Assembly: GCA_965276835.1 (NCBI GenBank)
Contig: OZ255631.1
Coordinates: 2,666,001-2,730,000, forward strand
Length of the DNA: 64,000 bases
From: BOG-932 sp965276835
Lineage (GTDB): Bacteria; Pseudomonadota; Alphaproteobacteria; BOG-932; Roseiterribacteraceae
Reading direction: 5' to 3'
In this document: positions 1 through 8,477 of the stretch, one piece after another
Layout of the letters: each line of letters opens with the position of its first letter
Numbering within the stretch: the stretch's first letter is position 1
The notes under the pieces: model-generated
What the model was told of the DNA's origin: nothing
Databases searched by the model: none
Seen by the model: only the letters and a program-made list of their open reading frames with translations
Translations under genes and position numbers: made by a program

Positions 1-558
1 CTGGCCGAATTCGGCGCAGGTCGCGATCAGCCTGTCCTTCGGCCACGGCAGCAGCGGGCGCATCAGCCGCACGGCGCCCAGAGACCGGCTTAAGGTCATT
101 CCGGCTAGCCCATCCGGGCCGCTGCCCCGTTGTTGGCGAAACAGCACGGTCTCGGCCTGGTCGTCGGCATGGTGGGCGACGGCGAGGTGTAAAATTCCCC
201 GCGCGGCGCAGGCCTCGGCCAGCAGCGCATAGCGCGCCGCCCGCGCCGCCGCCTGGATGCCGGCGCCGGGCTTGTTTCCCGTCCAGGCGAGGATGCGATG
301 ATCGATGCCGCGCGCCGCGAGCCATGAGCCCACCTGCCGCGCCTCCGCCGCCGCCTCGGGCCGCAGCCCGTGATCGACGGTCAAAGCCAGCACCGCGCCG
401 CCCCGCGCGCGGACCCAATCGTTCATCAGGAGTGTCAGGGCAAGGCTGTCGGGACCGCCCGAGACGCCGACCGCGATGAGCGGCTTCGGCTCGAACGGCC
501 CCAGGGCCGTCATCGCCGTGGCGAACGCGGCGGGGTCGATGGGTGCGGTCAGCCGCAC
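1..558 (-). CDS. tilS: tRNA(Ile)-lysidine synthase TilS, N-terminal part (cut by window edge)
   Basis: TilS converts the wobble cytidine of tRNA-Ile(CAU) to lysidine with ATP and lysine, in the cytoplasm. The PP-loop ATP-binding motif SGGPDS is visible near residue 30, followed by LTVDHGLRPEA and HHADDQAET, both typical of the family. The reading frame is open through base 1, so the C-terminal substrate-binding domains lie outside the window. I chose the GTG at 558, which overlaps the end of ybgF by 10 bases; an internal ATG would start 15 codons later. The gene is last in the visible tol-pal operon, the usual alphaproteobacterial position between ybgF and ftsH. Confidence 0.93.
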   Translation of the reverse strand, partial: MRLTAPIDPAAFATAMTALGPFEPKPLIAVGVSGGPDSLALTLLMNDWVRARGGAVLALTVDHGLRPEAAAEARQVGSWLAARGIDHRILAWTGNKPGAGIQAAARAARYALLAEACAARGILHLAVAHHADDQAETVLFRQQRGSGPDGLAGMTLSRSLGAVRLMRPLLPWPKDRLIATCAEFGQ

Positions 559-1493
559 CTCAGGCGGGATTTTTCCGCCAGTTCCTGCCGTTTGATGGCG
601 GGATTCGCGCCGGTGGCGAACTGCTTGTCGAACTGGGCGAACGTTGCGCAGGCGCCCTGGACCTGGTCCAGTTTGGCCAGCGACCTGCCAAGTTCAAGCA
701 GCGTGTCCGGCGCTTTGATGCCCCTTGGGTACTTCTTGTAGCCGTCCGCGAAGGCGACGGCCGCACTCTGGAAGTCGCCGCGCGCATAGTGGCTGTGGCC
801 GATCCAATAGGCCGCGCTGCTGGCCAGCGGGTCGCGCGGATATTGCGCCAGGAATGCCCGGAACGCCTGTTCGGCCGCACCGAACTGCCCCTGCCCGATC
901 AGGGCATAGGCGGCCTGGTATTGCGCCTGCGGAGTCGTCGCCTGCTCGGCATAGGCCTGCTGGTCGGGATCGGCCGACGGTACCGGTCCGGCCGGAATCG
1001 AACCCAGCGAACGCGGCGGGGCGCCGGGGCCGGGCTGACCGCCGGGAACCAGCGGTGTTGGCGGTCCGTAAGCGCCCTCGTCGGCTTGCGGCGGCGGATT
1101 ATAGGCAGGGCCGGATCTATAGGATGGCTGCGGGGGCGCCGGCGGGGGGCCGTATTGTCCCGTGCTGTCCAGTTGCTGGGACGGAGCCGCGCCACCACCG
1201 GCAACGGGTGCTGCCCCGCCGCCATGGCCTTCAAGATCGTTCAGGCGCAAATCGGTGTCGGCCTTCATCTTTTCGATCTGCTGGTTCAGCACATCGATCT
1301 GATGGTTTTGCGTCTCGATCTGGCCGGTCAGCGTGCGGACCTGGTCTTCAAGCTGCTGAAGGCGCAGTTCGGTCTGACCCGCGCCTTCGGACTGTGCGAC
1401 AGCCGGACCGCCCAAGGCCAGCGCAGCCAGCACCAAGGCTGTTGCGCCGTGCCTCAAGAGAATGGGCCTCAGGCGACCGGGCCGCCGGATCAC
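549..1493 (-). CDS. ybgF: Tol-Pal system protein YbgF (CpoB)
   Basis: A periplasmic protein that links the Tol-Pal machine to peptidoglycan synthesis at division. Residues 1-34 look like a signal peptide ending near PAVAQ. A coiled-coil trimerisation segment follows (about 38-85: LRLQQLEDQVRTL), then a long Pro/Gly/Ala-rich linker, and a C-terminal TPR domain (about 190-314) with the family motifs YQAAYALIGQGQFGAAEQAF and AAYWIGHSHYARGDF. It starts with GTG inside the pal stop codon (GTGA overlap), so its translation is probably coupled to pal. The linker is longer than in E. coli. Confidence 0.93.
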   Translation of the reverse strand: MIRRPGRLRPILLRHGATALVLAALALGGPAVAQSEGAGQTELRLQQLEDQVRTLTGQIETQNHQIDVLNQQIEKMKADTDLRLNDLEGHGGGAAPVAGGGAAPSQQLDSTGQYGPPPAPPQPSYRSGPAYNPPPQADEGAYGPPTPLVPGGQPGPGAPPRSLGSIPAGPVPSADPDQQAYAEQATTPQAQYQAAYALIGQGQFGAAEQAFRAFLAQYPRDPLASSAAYWIGHSHYARGDFQSAAVAFADGYKKYPRGIKAPDTLLELGRSLAKLDQVQGACATFAQFDKQFATGANPAIKRQELAEKSRLRCG

Positions 1494-2002
1494 GATCCGG
1501 CGGAGGAAGCGACGACGGTGACGGCGCGGCGGTTCTGCGACCAGACGGATTCACCGGTGCCGAGCACGGCCGGGCGCTCCGCGCCATAGCTGACGGTCTG
1601 CAGGCGGCTCGACGGAATTCCCAGGGCAACCAGATAGGCCCGCGCGGCGTTCGCGCGGCGCGCGCCCAGCGCCATGTTGTATTCGCGGGTGCCGCGCTCG
1701 TCACAATGGCCTTCGATCGTCACGCCGACCGACGGATAACGCTTCAGCCACGCGGCCTGGCGATCCAGCGTTCCGCGCGCCTCTTGCGACAGCTCGCTGT
1801 TGTTCAGTTCGAAGAACACGCGGTCGCCGACATTCTGCTGCAGATCGGCCTCGGAGCCCGGAATCGCCGCGCCCGCCGTCTCGGAGCCGATGCCGCCGGT
1901 CGTTTCGCTGCCGGTCTCGGCCGTCTTCTTGGAGCTGCAGGCGGCCAGCAACAGGGTTACGGCGACGACGCCGACCAGCTTCATATGCATTTTCGTGTTC
2001 AC
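1490..2002 (-). CDS. pal: Peptidoglycan-associated lipoprotein Pal
   Basis: Outer-membrane lipoprotein that holds peptidoglycan and is pulled by TolB/TolA during constriction. The lipobox LLLAAC is clear near residue 21, followed by a Ser/Thr/Gly-rich tether and an OmpA-like domain with the peptidoglycan-binding signature IEGHCDERGTREYN and a conserved RRANAARAYL helix. I prefer the GTG at 2002 because CGAGGAG stands seven bases upstream; a longer ORF to 2053 would add an unlikely leader in front of the signal peptide. The gene lies between tolB and ybgF, with a 192-base gap to tolB. Confidence 0.95.
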   Translation of the reverse strand: MNTKMHMKLVGVVAVTLLLAACSSKKTAETGSETTGGIGSETAGAAIPGSEADLQQNVGDRVFFELNNSELSQEARGTLDRQAAWLKRYPSVGVTIEGHCDERGTREYNMALGARRANAARAYLVALGIPSSRLQTVSYGAERPAVLGTGESVWSQNRRAVTVVASSAGS

Positions 2003-2194
2003 GGATAAACTCCTCGGGCGGAATGAGTAAAAAGCATCAATTGGGTTACGCAAAAGAACTCTGGGGCACGGCGAAGCGCGCGACTCGGCCGAATATTGTC
2101 TTGAATCGCGGCAAGAATACGGCGCTTGACCGCTGATTCAACCATTGAACCTGTAATTTGGTTTCCTTGCGTTCGATTTCCCCATCAATTGGCT

Positions 2195-3538
2195 TCATTG
2201 GGAAAGCGACGGCGACCATGCCGGATCGGATGCGTCGGTCGGCGTCGGGATTTCATGCTCATTCTGGCCGGTGACCCGAATCGAATAAATTCGCGTGCGG
2301 CTCTGCGTCTGCCCGATCCATTGCTGCTTGAAATACATCAACACGCTGCCGTTCGGCGCCCAGGTCGGTCCTTCGACATGCGACCCTTGCGCAATGATGC
2401 GCTCGCCCGAGCCGTCCGGCCGCATGACGCCGATATAGAACTGCCCGCCTTCATGTTTGGTAAAGGCGATCAGGTCCCCACGCGGCGACCAGACCGGTGA
2501 ATCGTAGCTGCCTTGGCCGAACGAAATCCGGTGCGCACCGCCGCCGCCGGCGCTCATGACATAGATTTGCGGCTGGCCGCCACGGTCGGATTCGAACGTG
2601 ATGTTTTGCCCGTCGGGCGAATAGGACGGCGCGGTCGAAATTCCACCTGCGTTGGTCAACTGCTGGGTCGACCGCGTGCGCGTATCCATCACATAGATAT
2701 TGGTGTCGGCGCCGATCGCCTGGCTGAAGATCACGTGGTTGCCGTCCGGCGCGAAGCGGGGCGCGAAACTCATCCCCGGGAAATCGCCGAGGGGTTCCTG
2801 CCGTCCGGTTTCGATGTTGCGCAGGAACACGCGCGGACGATTGCCCATGAACGCCATATAGGTGATTTCCGGCGCGTTCGGCGAAAAGCGCGGCGTCAGG
2901 ATCAGGTTCGACGGCTGATCGGACAGCACGCGGTTGTTGGCGCCGTCCTGGTCCATGATCGCCAGCCGCTTGATCCGGCGGTCCAGCGGGCCGGTTTCGG
3001 CGATATAGACGATCTGCGTATTGAAATACCCCTCTTCGCCGGTCAGCGTCTTATAGACGACGTCGGCGATCATGTGGGCGATCTGCCGGATGCTCTGGTT
3101 CTGCGCCGGGAATTTGTAGGAAAAGCCGGCAAGCTGGGTTCCCTCGAACACGTCCCACAGGCGGAAATCGGCACGCAGCCGGCCGTCAGGCTCGGCCGAG
3201 ATCGTGCCGGTGACCAGCGCCTGGGCGTTCAGCACCTTCCAGTCGGCAAAGCGCGGCTGGTCGGCCGCGGCCTGCGCCGCCTGGATGAAGGCCTGCGGAT
3301 CGATCGGCCGGAATGCGCCGGAATTGCGCAGATCGTTGGTGACGACCTCCGCGATCGACTGCCCAACCTGCGGATCAGTGCCGTCCTGCCCCTGAAGCGC
3401 GGTGATCGCGATGGGCAGGGGATTGATCTGACCTTGGCTGACTGTAACGGATACACGCGCATTCGCGGGCGTGGCACCGACCGCGATTATCGCGGCGGCG
3501 AGCAGGCACAGGCGATAAATCCAATGTGATCGAATCAT
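2195..3538 (-). CDS. tolB: Tol-Pal translocation protein TolB
   Basis: Periplasmic beta-propeller protein that shuttles between Pal and TolA. The sequence shows a signal peptide (cleavage near ATPANA, residues 22-27), an N-terminal alpha/beta domain (about 30-165, with DLRNSGAFRPIDPQAF) and then propeller blades with the repeating TolB motifs RFSPNAPEITYMAF, FAPDGNHVIFSQA, YSPDGQNITFESDRGG and WSPRGDLIAFTK. Its 447 residues match the family. It sits 37 bases after tolA on the same strand. I see no terminator between them. Confidence 0.97.
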   Translation of the reverse strand: MIRSHWIYRLCLLAAAIIAVGATPANARVSVTVSQGQINPLPIAITALQGQDGTDPQVGQSIAEVVTNDLRNSGAFRPIDPQAFIQAAQAAADQPRFADWKVLNAQALVTGTISAEPDGRLRADFRLWDVFEGTQLAGFSYKFPAQNQSIRQIAHMIADVVYKTLTGEEGYFNTQIVYIAETGPLDRRIKRLAIMDQDGANNRVLSDQPSNLILTPRFSPNAPEITYMAFMGNRPRVFLRNIETGRQEPLGDFPGMSFAPRFAPDGNHVIFSQAIGADTNIYVMDTRTRSTQQLTNAGGISTAPSYSPDGQNITFESDRGGQPQIYVMSAGGGGAHRISFGQGSYDSPVWSPRGDLIAFTKHEGGQFYIGVMRPDGSGERIIAQGSHVEGPTWAPNGSVLMYFKQQWIGQTQSRTRIYSIRVTGQNEHEIPTPTDASDPAWSPSLSQ

Positions 3539-3575
3539 TTTCCAAGCGTCTCCTTGGCATCAAAATAAATTGTCA

Positions 3576-4463
3576 TTACCCGAGCATCTTGCTGGGGTCG
3601 AAGGTGATCTCAAGATCCTGCCACTCCTGATATTTCTCAGGCGGCAAATCCAGGACCTGGCATTCGGGCATACGCAAGGCGCGCTGCGCCGCCATGGCGG
3701 CCGCACGGAACGCCGGATCGCCCATGCGGCCTTGGTCCTCAATCTGGATGTTCGTTGCCGTCCGGCCCTCACTGACCGTGACTTCCAGCACGACAATCAA
3801 GTTCTGCGCGTCTTTCACGGCAGCAGGGGCGTTCCAACAGCGCGACAATTGTTGCATCAGCCTGTCATTTTCCGAAGCGGTCAGCTTCGCGGATATCGGC
3901 GCCTGCGCGCCCGTGGCAACCACCGGCGGATTCTTGGCGGCCGGCACCGGCGGCTGTTTCGTCGGCTCCTTAACGTTCTTGGTCAAATTCTTCAGCACGG
4001 AATCAAAGCTTGGGGCTGCCGGCTTCGGCGGTTCCTTTTTCGGTTCCACTTTGGGCGGCGGGGGCGGGGTATCCCTCTTCACAACCAGGTCCGGCAATTT
4101 CAGTTCCGGCACGGTCGTATCGACCGAGGCCAAATCCGGCGGGGCCTCCATCTTCATCGGTTGGGGCTTCGGTTCCGGCTGGACCTCGGGCTTCGGCTCG
4201 GGGGTAGGCTTCGATTCCGGCGGAGGCGGTGTCGGCGGAGCCGGTTTCTCCTCCTCCACCTTCTGCTTCACCTTGTTCGCATCCGAGACTTTGTTGGTCG
4301 TCGTCTGCTTGCCCATCTCGACCAGCTCGACCGAGATCATCGGCGGCATGTCGCGCGGCTTGGGATGAAAATAGGGCAGGCCGAAGATGAGCAGCGCCAG
4401 GATCACGGCATGCGCCGCGACCGAGAATGCAAAACCGCCGCGCATATCGGCCATCGCAGTCAC
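3576..4463 (-). CDS. tolA: TolA-like energy-transducing protein (TonB C-terminal fold)
   Basis: TolA couples the TolQR proton motor to TolB and Pal. A single membrane anchor lies at about residues 11-33 (AHAVILALLIFGLPYF), followed by a Lys/Glu/Pro-rich stalk with PPPP and EPKPE repeats, and a C-terminal TonB/TolA domain from about residue 200, beginning near LMQQLSRCWNAP. At 295 residues it is much shorter than the E. coli protein, as is common in alphaproteobacteria. The start is a GTG embedded in the tolR stop (GTGA). An internal ATG three codons later is the alternative. Confidence 0.93.
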   Translation of the reverse strand: MTAMADMRGGFAFSVAAHAVILALLIFGLPYFHPKPRDMPPMISVELVEMGKQTTTNKVSDANKVKQKVEEEKPAPPTPPPPESKPTPEPKPEVQPEPKPQPMKMEAPPDLASVDTTVPELKLPDLVVKRDTPPPPPKVEPKKEPPKPAAPSFDSVLKNLTKNVKEPTKQPPVPAAKNPPVVATGAQAPISAKLTASENDRLMQQLSRCWNAPAAVKDAQNLIVVLEVTVSEGRTATNIQIEDQGRMGDPAFRAAAMAAQRALRMPECQVLDLPPEKYQEWQDLEITFDPSKMLG

Positions 4464-4915
4464 TTCCGTTTGGACTGCGTTCCGTCGGTCGGGCTGGATA
4501 TCAGTCCGACCTTGGTGTAGCCGGCGCCGCCGACGGCGCCCAGCACATCCATCATCGTGCCCCAGCTGTTACCCTTGTCGCCGCGGATATAGATCTTGGC
4601 ATCGTGGTTTTCCTGGGAGATCGCGTTCAGGCGCGGCACCAGCGTGTTGATGTCGACATGGGTTTCCTGCAGGAAAATCTGCCCGTCCTTGTCGATCGAG
4701 ATTTCCAGCGGTTTCTGGTCGTCCTGCTGCATCGGCGCGGCCTTGCTCTTGGGCAGGTCGACATGGACGCCGGTGGTCAGCAACGGCGCCGTCACCATGA
4801 AGACGATCAGCAGCACCAGCATGACGTCGACCAGCGGCGTCACGTTGATTTCGGCCAGCGGCCGATGGCGGCGGCGGCCGCCTCCGCGCCCTGACTGGAT
4901 AACCCCGCCGGCCAT
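4460..4915 (-). CDS. tolR: Biopolymer transporter TolR
   Basis: Inner-membrane motor subunit of Tol-Pal. One transmembrane helix follows the conserved motif INVTPLVDVMLVLLIVFMV, whose aspartate is the proton-carrying residue of the ExbD/TolR family. A periplasmic domain follows with the usual IRGDKG motif. The ATG lies in a TGATG overlap with the end of tolQ, so the two subunits are probably translated together. Length (151 residues) is normal. Confidence 0.97.
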   Translation of the reverse strand: MAGGVIQSGRGGGRRRHRPLAEINVTPLVDVMLVLLIVFMVTAPLLTTGVHVDLPKSKAAPMQQDDQKPLEISIDKDGQIFLQETHVDINTLVPRLNAISQENHDAKIYIRGDKGNSWGTMMDVLGAVGGAGYTKVGLISSPTDGTQSKRK

Positions 4916-5652
4916 CAGTCCTTGCCTTCCAGGTGGCGGGACAGGATGGCGCTGAATTCAGCCGAAAACCCGTCCAGCCGTTCACCGTAACGGCCGATGT
5001 CGGAGGCGAATTTGTTGTAGGCCATCACGGCGGGGATGGCGACGACCAGACCCAGCAGGGTCGACAGCAGCGCCTCTGCGATACCCGGCGCGACGACCGC
5101 AAGACTGGTGTTCTGCTCCGCCGCGATCGAGGTGAAGCTGCTCATGATGCCGTAAACGGTGCCGGCCAGCCCGACGAAGGTCGCGGTCGATCCGGCCGTC
5201 GCCAGCACGTTCATATATTTCTCGACCTGCGCCATCTCGCGCCCGATCGTTACCGCCATGACCCGGTCGACGCGTTGCTGCAGGTTGCCGTGCAGGGCGC
5301 CGCCGTTCGCGCCGCCGCGCTCGCTCGCCAGCTTCCATTCGCGCATACCGGCGACGAAGGTCGCGACCATCGGGTCGCGCACTTTCTTGGCCACGCGCTC
5401 ATACAGCACGTCCAGCGAGCCGCCCGACCAGAAGGCATCCTCGAACTTCTCGGCGCGGGCGTTCAGCGTGCGCAGCCGGATCCATTTCTCGAACATGATC
5501 GCCAGACTCCAGATCGACCAGAGCAACAGGCCGATCATGATCGCCTTGACCACGATATCGGCCTGCATGAACAGGCCGATGACCGAGAAATCATGCGGCG
5601 CCAGCCCCGCGGGGGCAGCGATTTGGGTAGCGTCGACGGCTTTCGGATCCAT
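4915..5652 (-). CDS. tolQ: Proton channel protein TolQ
   Basis: TolQ forms the pentameric ion-conducting stator of Tol-Pal with TolR. Three membrane segments are visible (about residues 27-50, 150-175 and 185-210). The MotA/TolQ/ExbB signature is clear in GLAGTVYGIMSSF and APGIAEALLSTLLGLVVAIPAV. Its 245 residues match the family. It is preceded by ybgC with a 44-base gap and followed directly by tolR. Confidence 0.97.
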   Translation of the reverse strand: MDPKAVDATQIAAPAGLAPHDFSVIGLFMQADIVVKAIMIGLLLWSIWSLAIMFEKWIRLRTLNARAEKFEDAFWSGGSLDVLYERVAKKVRDPMVATFVAGMREWKLASERGGANGGALHGNLQQRVDRVMAVTIGREMAQVEKYMNVLATAGSTATFVGLAGTVYGIMSSFTSIAAEQNTSLAVVAPGIAEALLSTLLGLVVAIPAVMAYNKFASDIGRYGERLDGFSAEFSAILSRHLEGKD

Positions 5653-5696
5653 CTCTACTGTCTCTTATCGTTGTATGGCATTTGTATGGCCCATGG

Positions 5697-6122
5697 TTAG
5701 ACGACGCCCAACGCCGCTTTCAGCGCCGAGGGTAAGCGTGCGGGCTTGAAGTCCGCGTCGATGCAGGCCAACCGAACCTCGACAACCACAAGCGGATTGG
5801 CGCGGCCTTGGTCGGTCGCCGGGCGCAGAACTTCCTGCCGAATCGTAAAGCTGACCCCGCCCATGGTGGTGATTCGCGAGCGGACTTCCAAGGCGTCGTC
5901 GAGTCGCGCCGGCAGGATATATTCCGCCGTGCAGTTGCGTACCACGATCTGCACGCCGTGATCCCGCATCAGCGCCGTGTGATCGAACCCGCCCGAACGC
6001 AAAAGCTCGGTCCGCGCGCGTTCCGCGAACTTCAAATAGTTGGCGTAATAGACCACGCCGCCGGCGTCGGTATCTTCGTAATAGACCCGGATCGGCCAGG
6101 TGTGCGCGGAACCCTCAGTCAT
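5697..6122 (-). CDS. ybgC: Tol-Pal-associated acyl-CoA thioesterase YbgC
   Basis: Small cytoplasmic hot-dog-fold thioesterase found at the head of tol-pal operons and thought to act on acyl-CoA or acyl-ACP. The active-site motif YYEDTDAGGVVYYANY is near residues 14-29, followed by FAERARTELLR. Length (141) is typical. It overlaps the end of ruvB by 8 bases, so the ruv and tol genes here probably form one long transcription unit. Confidence 0.95.
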   Translation of the reverse strand: MTEGSAHTWPIRVYYEDTDAGGVVYYANYLKFAERARTELLRSGGFDHTALMRDHGVQIVVRNCTAEYILPARLDDALEVRSRITTMGGVSFTIRQEVLRPATDQGRANPLVVVEVRLACIDADFKPARLPSALKAALGVV

Positions 6123-7179
6123 TGTCGTCCGCCAGGGGGTCGTCCGCCAAGGGGTCGTCCAACAGGGGCAGGTCGAGTTGCGGCATCGCCGCCGGCGGGT
6201 TGAGGCCCAGAACGCGATAGGCGCCGGGCGCCAGCACGCGGCCGCGCGGCGTGCGTTGAACCAGCCCTTGCTGCATCAGGAACGGCTCGATCACTTCTTC
6301 GATGATGTCACGTTGTTCACCCAGCGTCGCCGAAAGCGTTTCCGCCCCAACCGGCCCACCCATGTAATGTTCCGCGATACAGCGCAGATAGCGCCGGTCC
6401 ATCGAATCCAACCCGTCGCGGTCGACCTCCAGCCGCTGCAGCGCAAGGTCGGCGGCAACGGCGTCGATCGGCAGGGTTCCCGCCGCGGCTGCGAAATCCC
6501 GAACCCGGCGCAGCAGCCGTCCGGCGACCCGCGGCGTGCCCCGCGCACGGCGGGCGATCTCCATCGCACCGTCTTCCGTCACCGGCGCCTTCAGCAGGCG
6601 CGCAGCCCGCGCGACGATCAACGCGAGCTCAGCCGGCTGATAGAGTTCCAGCCTGAGCGGAATGCCGAACCGTTCGCGCAGCGGCGTCGTCAACAGGCCG
6701 GACCGGGTGGTTGCGCCGACCAGGGTGAAGGGCGGCAGGTCAAGGCGGATGGAACGTGCGGCCGGCCCCTCCCCCACGATCAGGTCAAGCTGGAAATCCT
6801 CCATCGCGGGATAGAGAATTTCCTCGACCGCCGGCGACAGGCGATGAATTTCGTCGATGAACAGAACGTCGTGCGGCTGCAGGTTGGTCAGGATCGCCGC
6901 GAGATCGCCGGCGCGTGCGATGACCGGACCGGATGTGGCGCGGAAGCCGACGCCCAGTTCGCGCGCCACGATCTGCGCCAGCGTGGTCTTGCCCAAACCC
7001 GGCGGCCCGAAAAACAGCACATGGTCCAGCGCCTCGCCGCGCGTGCGCGTCGCCTTGATGAACACGCCGAGATTTTCACGGACCGTCTTTTGCCCGATGA
7101 ATTCGTGCAGCGTTTGCGGCCGCAGCGACGGTTCGCTGTCGCCCGAAGGATCGACGATGCGGTCGGGTTCGGCACTCAT
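6115..7179 (-). CDS. ruvB: Holliday junction branch-migration ATPase RuvB
   Basis: Hexameric AAA+ motor that drives branch migration with RuvA. Visible motifs: FIGQ near residue 28, Walker A GPPGLGKTT, Walker B FIDEIHRLS, sensor GATTRSGLLT and arginine-finger region PLRERFGI. The C-terminal winged helix ends in RTPRGR. The C-terminus carries a short acidic duplication (LLDDPLADDPLADDND) encoded by near-identical repeated codons around 6121-6165. Its ATG overlaps the ruvA stop (ATGA). Confidence 0.98.
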   Translation of the reverse strand: MSAEPDRIVDPSGDSEPSLRPQTLHEFIGQKTVRENLGVFIKATRTRGEALDHVLFFGPPGLGKTTLAQIVARELGVGFRATSGPVIARAGDLAAILTNLQPHDVLFIDEIHRLSPAVEEILYPAMEDFQLDLIVGEGPAARSIRLDLPPFTLVGATTRSGLLTTPLRERFGIPLRLELYQPAELALIVARAARLLKAPVTEDGAMEIARRARGTPRVAGRLLRRVRDFAAAAGTLPIDAVAADLALQRLEVDRDGLDSMDRRYLRCIAEHYMGGPVGAETLSATLGEQRDIIEEVIEPFLMQQGLVQRTPRGRVLAPGAYRVLGLNPPAAMPQLDLPLLDDPLADDPLADDND

Positions 7180-7784
7180 GTTGCCGACAGCTCGCGCAGC
7201 GCCAGGCGGATCAGCTCATTCAGGCTTTGCCCCGGCGCATCGACAGCCATCACGGCGGCAAAGGCGTCGGCACGGCCGTAACCCAGATTGACCAGCGCAG
7301 ACACCGCCTCGGCGTTGGGCTGGGGTGCGACGGTTTGCGGCGCACCCGGGTCGGTACGGCCGACGACGATGCGCAAAGACTGGGTCTGCGCCTTGTCCTT
7401 CAGTTCGGCGGCGATGCGGGCCGCGAGTTTCGGCCCGACGCCGTCGGCGCGCGACAGCTGCGCCTTGTCACCGGCGGCCAGCGCCAGCGCCAGCGCATCG
7501 GGCGCCAGCACCGACAGAATGGCCAGAGCCACCTTGGCCCCCACACCCTGCACGGTCGTCAGCGTGCGGAACCAATCCAGCTCCGCCCGCTCGACGAAGC
7601 CGTAAAGGTGCGGAACCTCGTCGCGCATCCGCATCTCGGTATGGAACGCCGCCGCTGTCCCCGGCTTGTCCAACCGCGCCAGGGTCTGCGCGGAGCACGA
7701 CAACTGATAACCGACCCCCTGCACATCGAGGATCATCCAATCCTCCCCCACGCTGTCGATGATCCCGCGCAGCTTGGCGATCAT
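7176..7784 (-). CDS. ruvA: Holliday junction DNA helicase subunit RuvA
   Basis: Tetrameric protein that binds the four-way junction and loads RuvB. Domain I begins MIAKLRGIIDSVGEDW. Helix-hairpin-helix motifs include VQGVGAKVALAILS and ADGVGPKLAARIAAELKDK, and the C-terminal RuvB-binding domain includes ALVNLGYGRADAFAAV. Length of 202 is normal. Its ATG overlaps the end of ruvC (ATGA). Confidence 0.98.
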   Translation of the reverse strand: MIAKLRGIIDSVGEDWMILDVQGVGYQLSCSAQTLARLDKPGTAAAFHTEMRMRDEVPHLYGFVERAELDWFRTLTTVQGVGAKVALAILSVLAPDALALALAAGDKAQLSRADGVGPKLAARIAAELKDKAQTQSLRIVVGRTDPGAPQTVAPQPNAEAVSALVNLGYGRADAFAAVMAVDAPGQSLNELIRLALRELSAT

Positions 7785-8467
7785 TTGGATTCACCTTGCC
7801 CCTCGGGACGTAGCCCCGTGCCTCTCCCCCCGGGGGAGAGGTCGAAACGCGTCAGCGTTCCGGGTGAGGGGGGCTGGGGACGCAGGTCGGATGTATCCGG
7901 AACAGCGAGCCGGCGGATAGAGCCCCCCTCACCCGCCGACTGCGTCGGCGACCTCTCCCCCGAGGGGAGAGGCTTTATGAAGGAAGAGCCTGGGGCCGTG
8001 CGGTGATGCGCGTGACAGATGGCGACGGCCAGCGCATCCGCCGCGTCGGCCTTGGCTTTAACACCGGGCAGCAACACGCCGACCATCATGGCGACCTGGG
8101 TCTTGTCGGCGTGGCCGGCGCCGACCACGGATTTCTTGACCAGGTTGGCGGCATATTCGGCAACCTTGAGGCCGTTCATCGCGGGCGCCAGCAGGCAGAC
8201 GCCGCGCGCCATTCCCAGTTTAAGCGTCGAGCCGGGGTTCTTATTGACGAACACCTCTTCGACCGCCGCCTCATCCGGAGTCCAGGTGACGATGATCTTG
8301 GCCAGTTCCGAATAGATCGAGGACAGGCGGACCGACAGCGCGTCGCCGGGATCGGAGCCGACAACGCCGTGGGCGATGTGGCGCAGCCGGTTGCCCTCGG
8401 ATTCTACGATGCCCCACCCGGTGCGGTTGAGGCCGGGATCGATCCCGAGGATGCGGACTGCGCCCAT
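7781..8467 (-). CDS. ruvC: Crossover junction endonuclease RuvC with a repeat-encoded C-terminal tail
   Basis: Resolves Holliday junctions. The RNase H-like core is complete: ILGIDPGLNRTGWG with D10, VEEVFVNKNPGSTLKLG with E70, and KADAADALAVA with D141 and D144. The ordinary family ends close to CHAHHR (about residue 156). Here the frame runs on for about 70 residues (KPLPSGERSPTQSAGEGG to the end), and this tail is encoded by a palindromic repeat at 7821-7972. I use the ATG at 8467, which gives the expected N-terminus MGAVRILGIDPG and clears the end of yebC at 8478. The tail is probably disordered and not needed for catalysis (inference). Confidence 0.95.
   Translation of the reverse strand: MGAVRILGIDPGLNRTGWGIVESEGNRLRHIAHGVVGSDPGDALSVRLSSIYSELAKIIVTWTPDEAAVEEVFVNKNPGSTLKLGMARGVCLLAPAMNGLKVAEYAANLVKKSVVGAGHADKTQVAMMVGVLLPGVKAKADAADALAVAICHAHHRTAPGSSFIKPLPSGERSPTQSAGEGGSIRRLAVPDTSDLRPQPPSPGTLTRFDLSPGGRGTGLRPEGQGESK
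7821..7972. repeat. Palindromic GC-rich dispersed-type repeat inserted in the ruvC 3' end
   Basis: The element has a near-perfect hairpin at each end (7821-7841 and 7952-7972, both based on CCTCTCCCC/GGGGAGAGG) and an internal perfect 13-base inverted repeat (7862-7874 with 7922-7934). It resembles the mobile intergenic palindromes widespread in alphaproteobacteria. It is unusual here because it lies wholly inside a reading frame and is read through. Shorter hairpins with CCCC/GGGG arms occur at 27868-27886 and 37407-37429. Confidence 0.8.
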
Positions 8468-8477
8468 TGCCTGCCGG

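Noticed and set aside
549..6122. Tol-Pal genes as a novel system
   Set aside because: Order and motifs are those of the standard housekeeping Tol-Pal operon.
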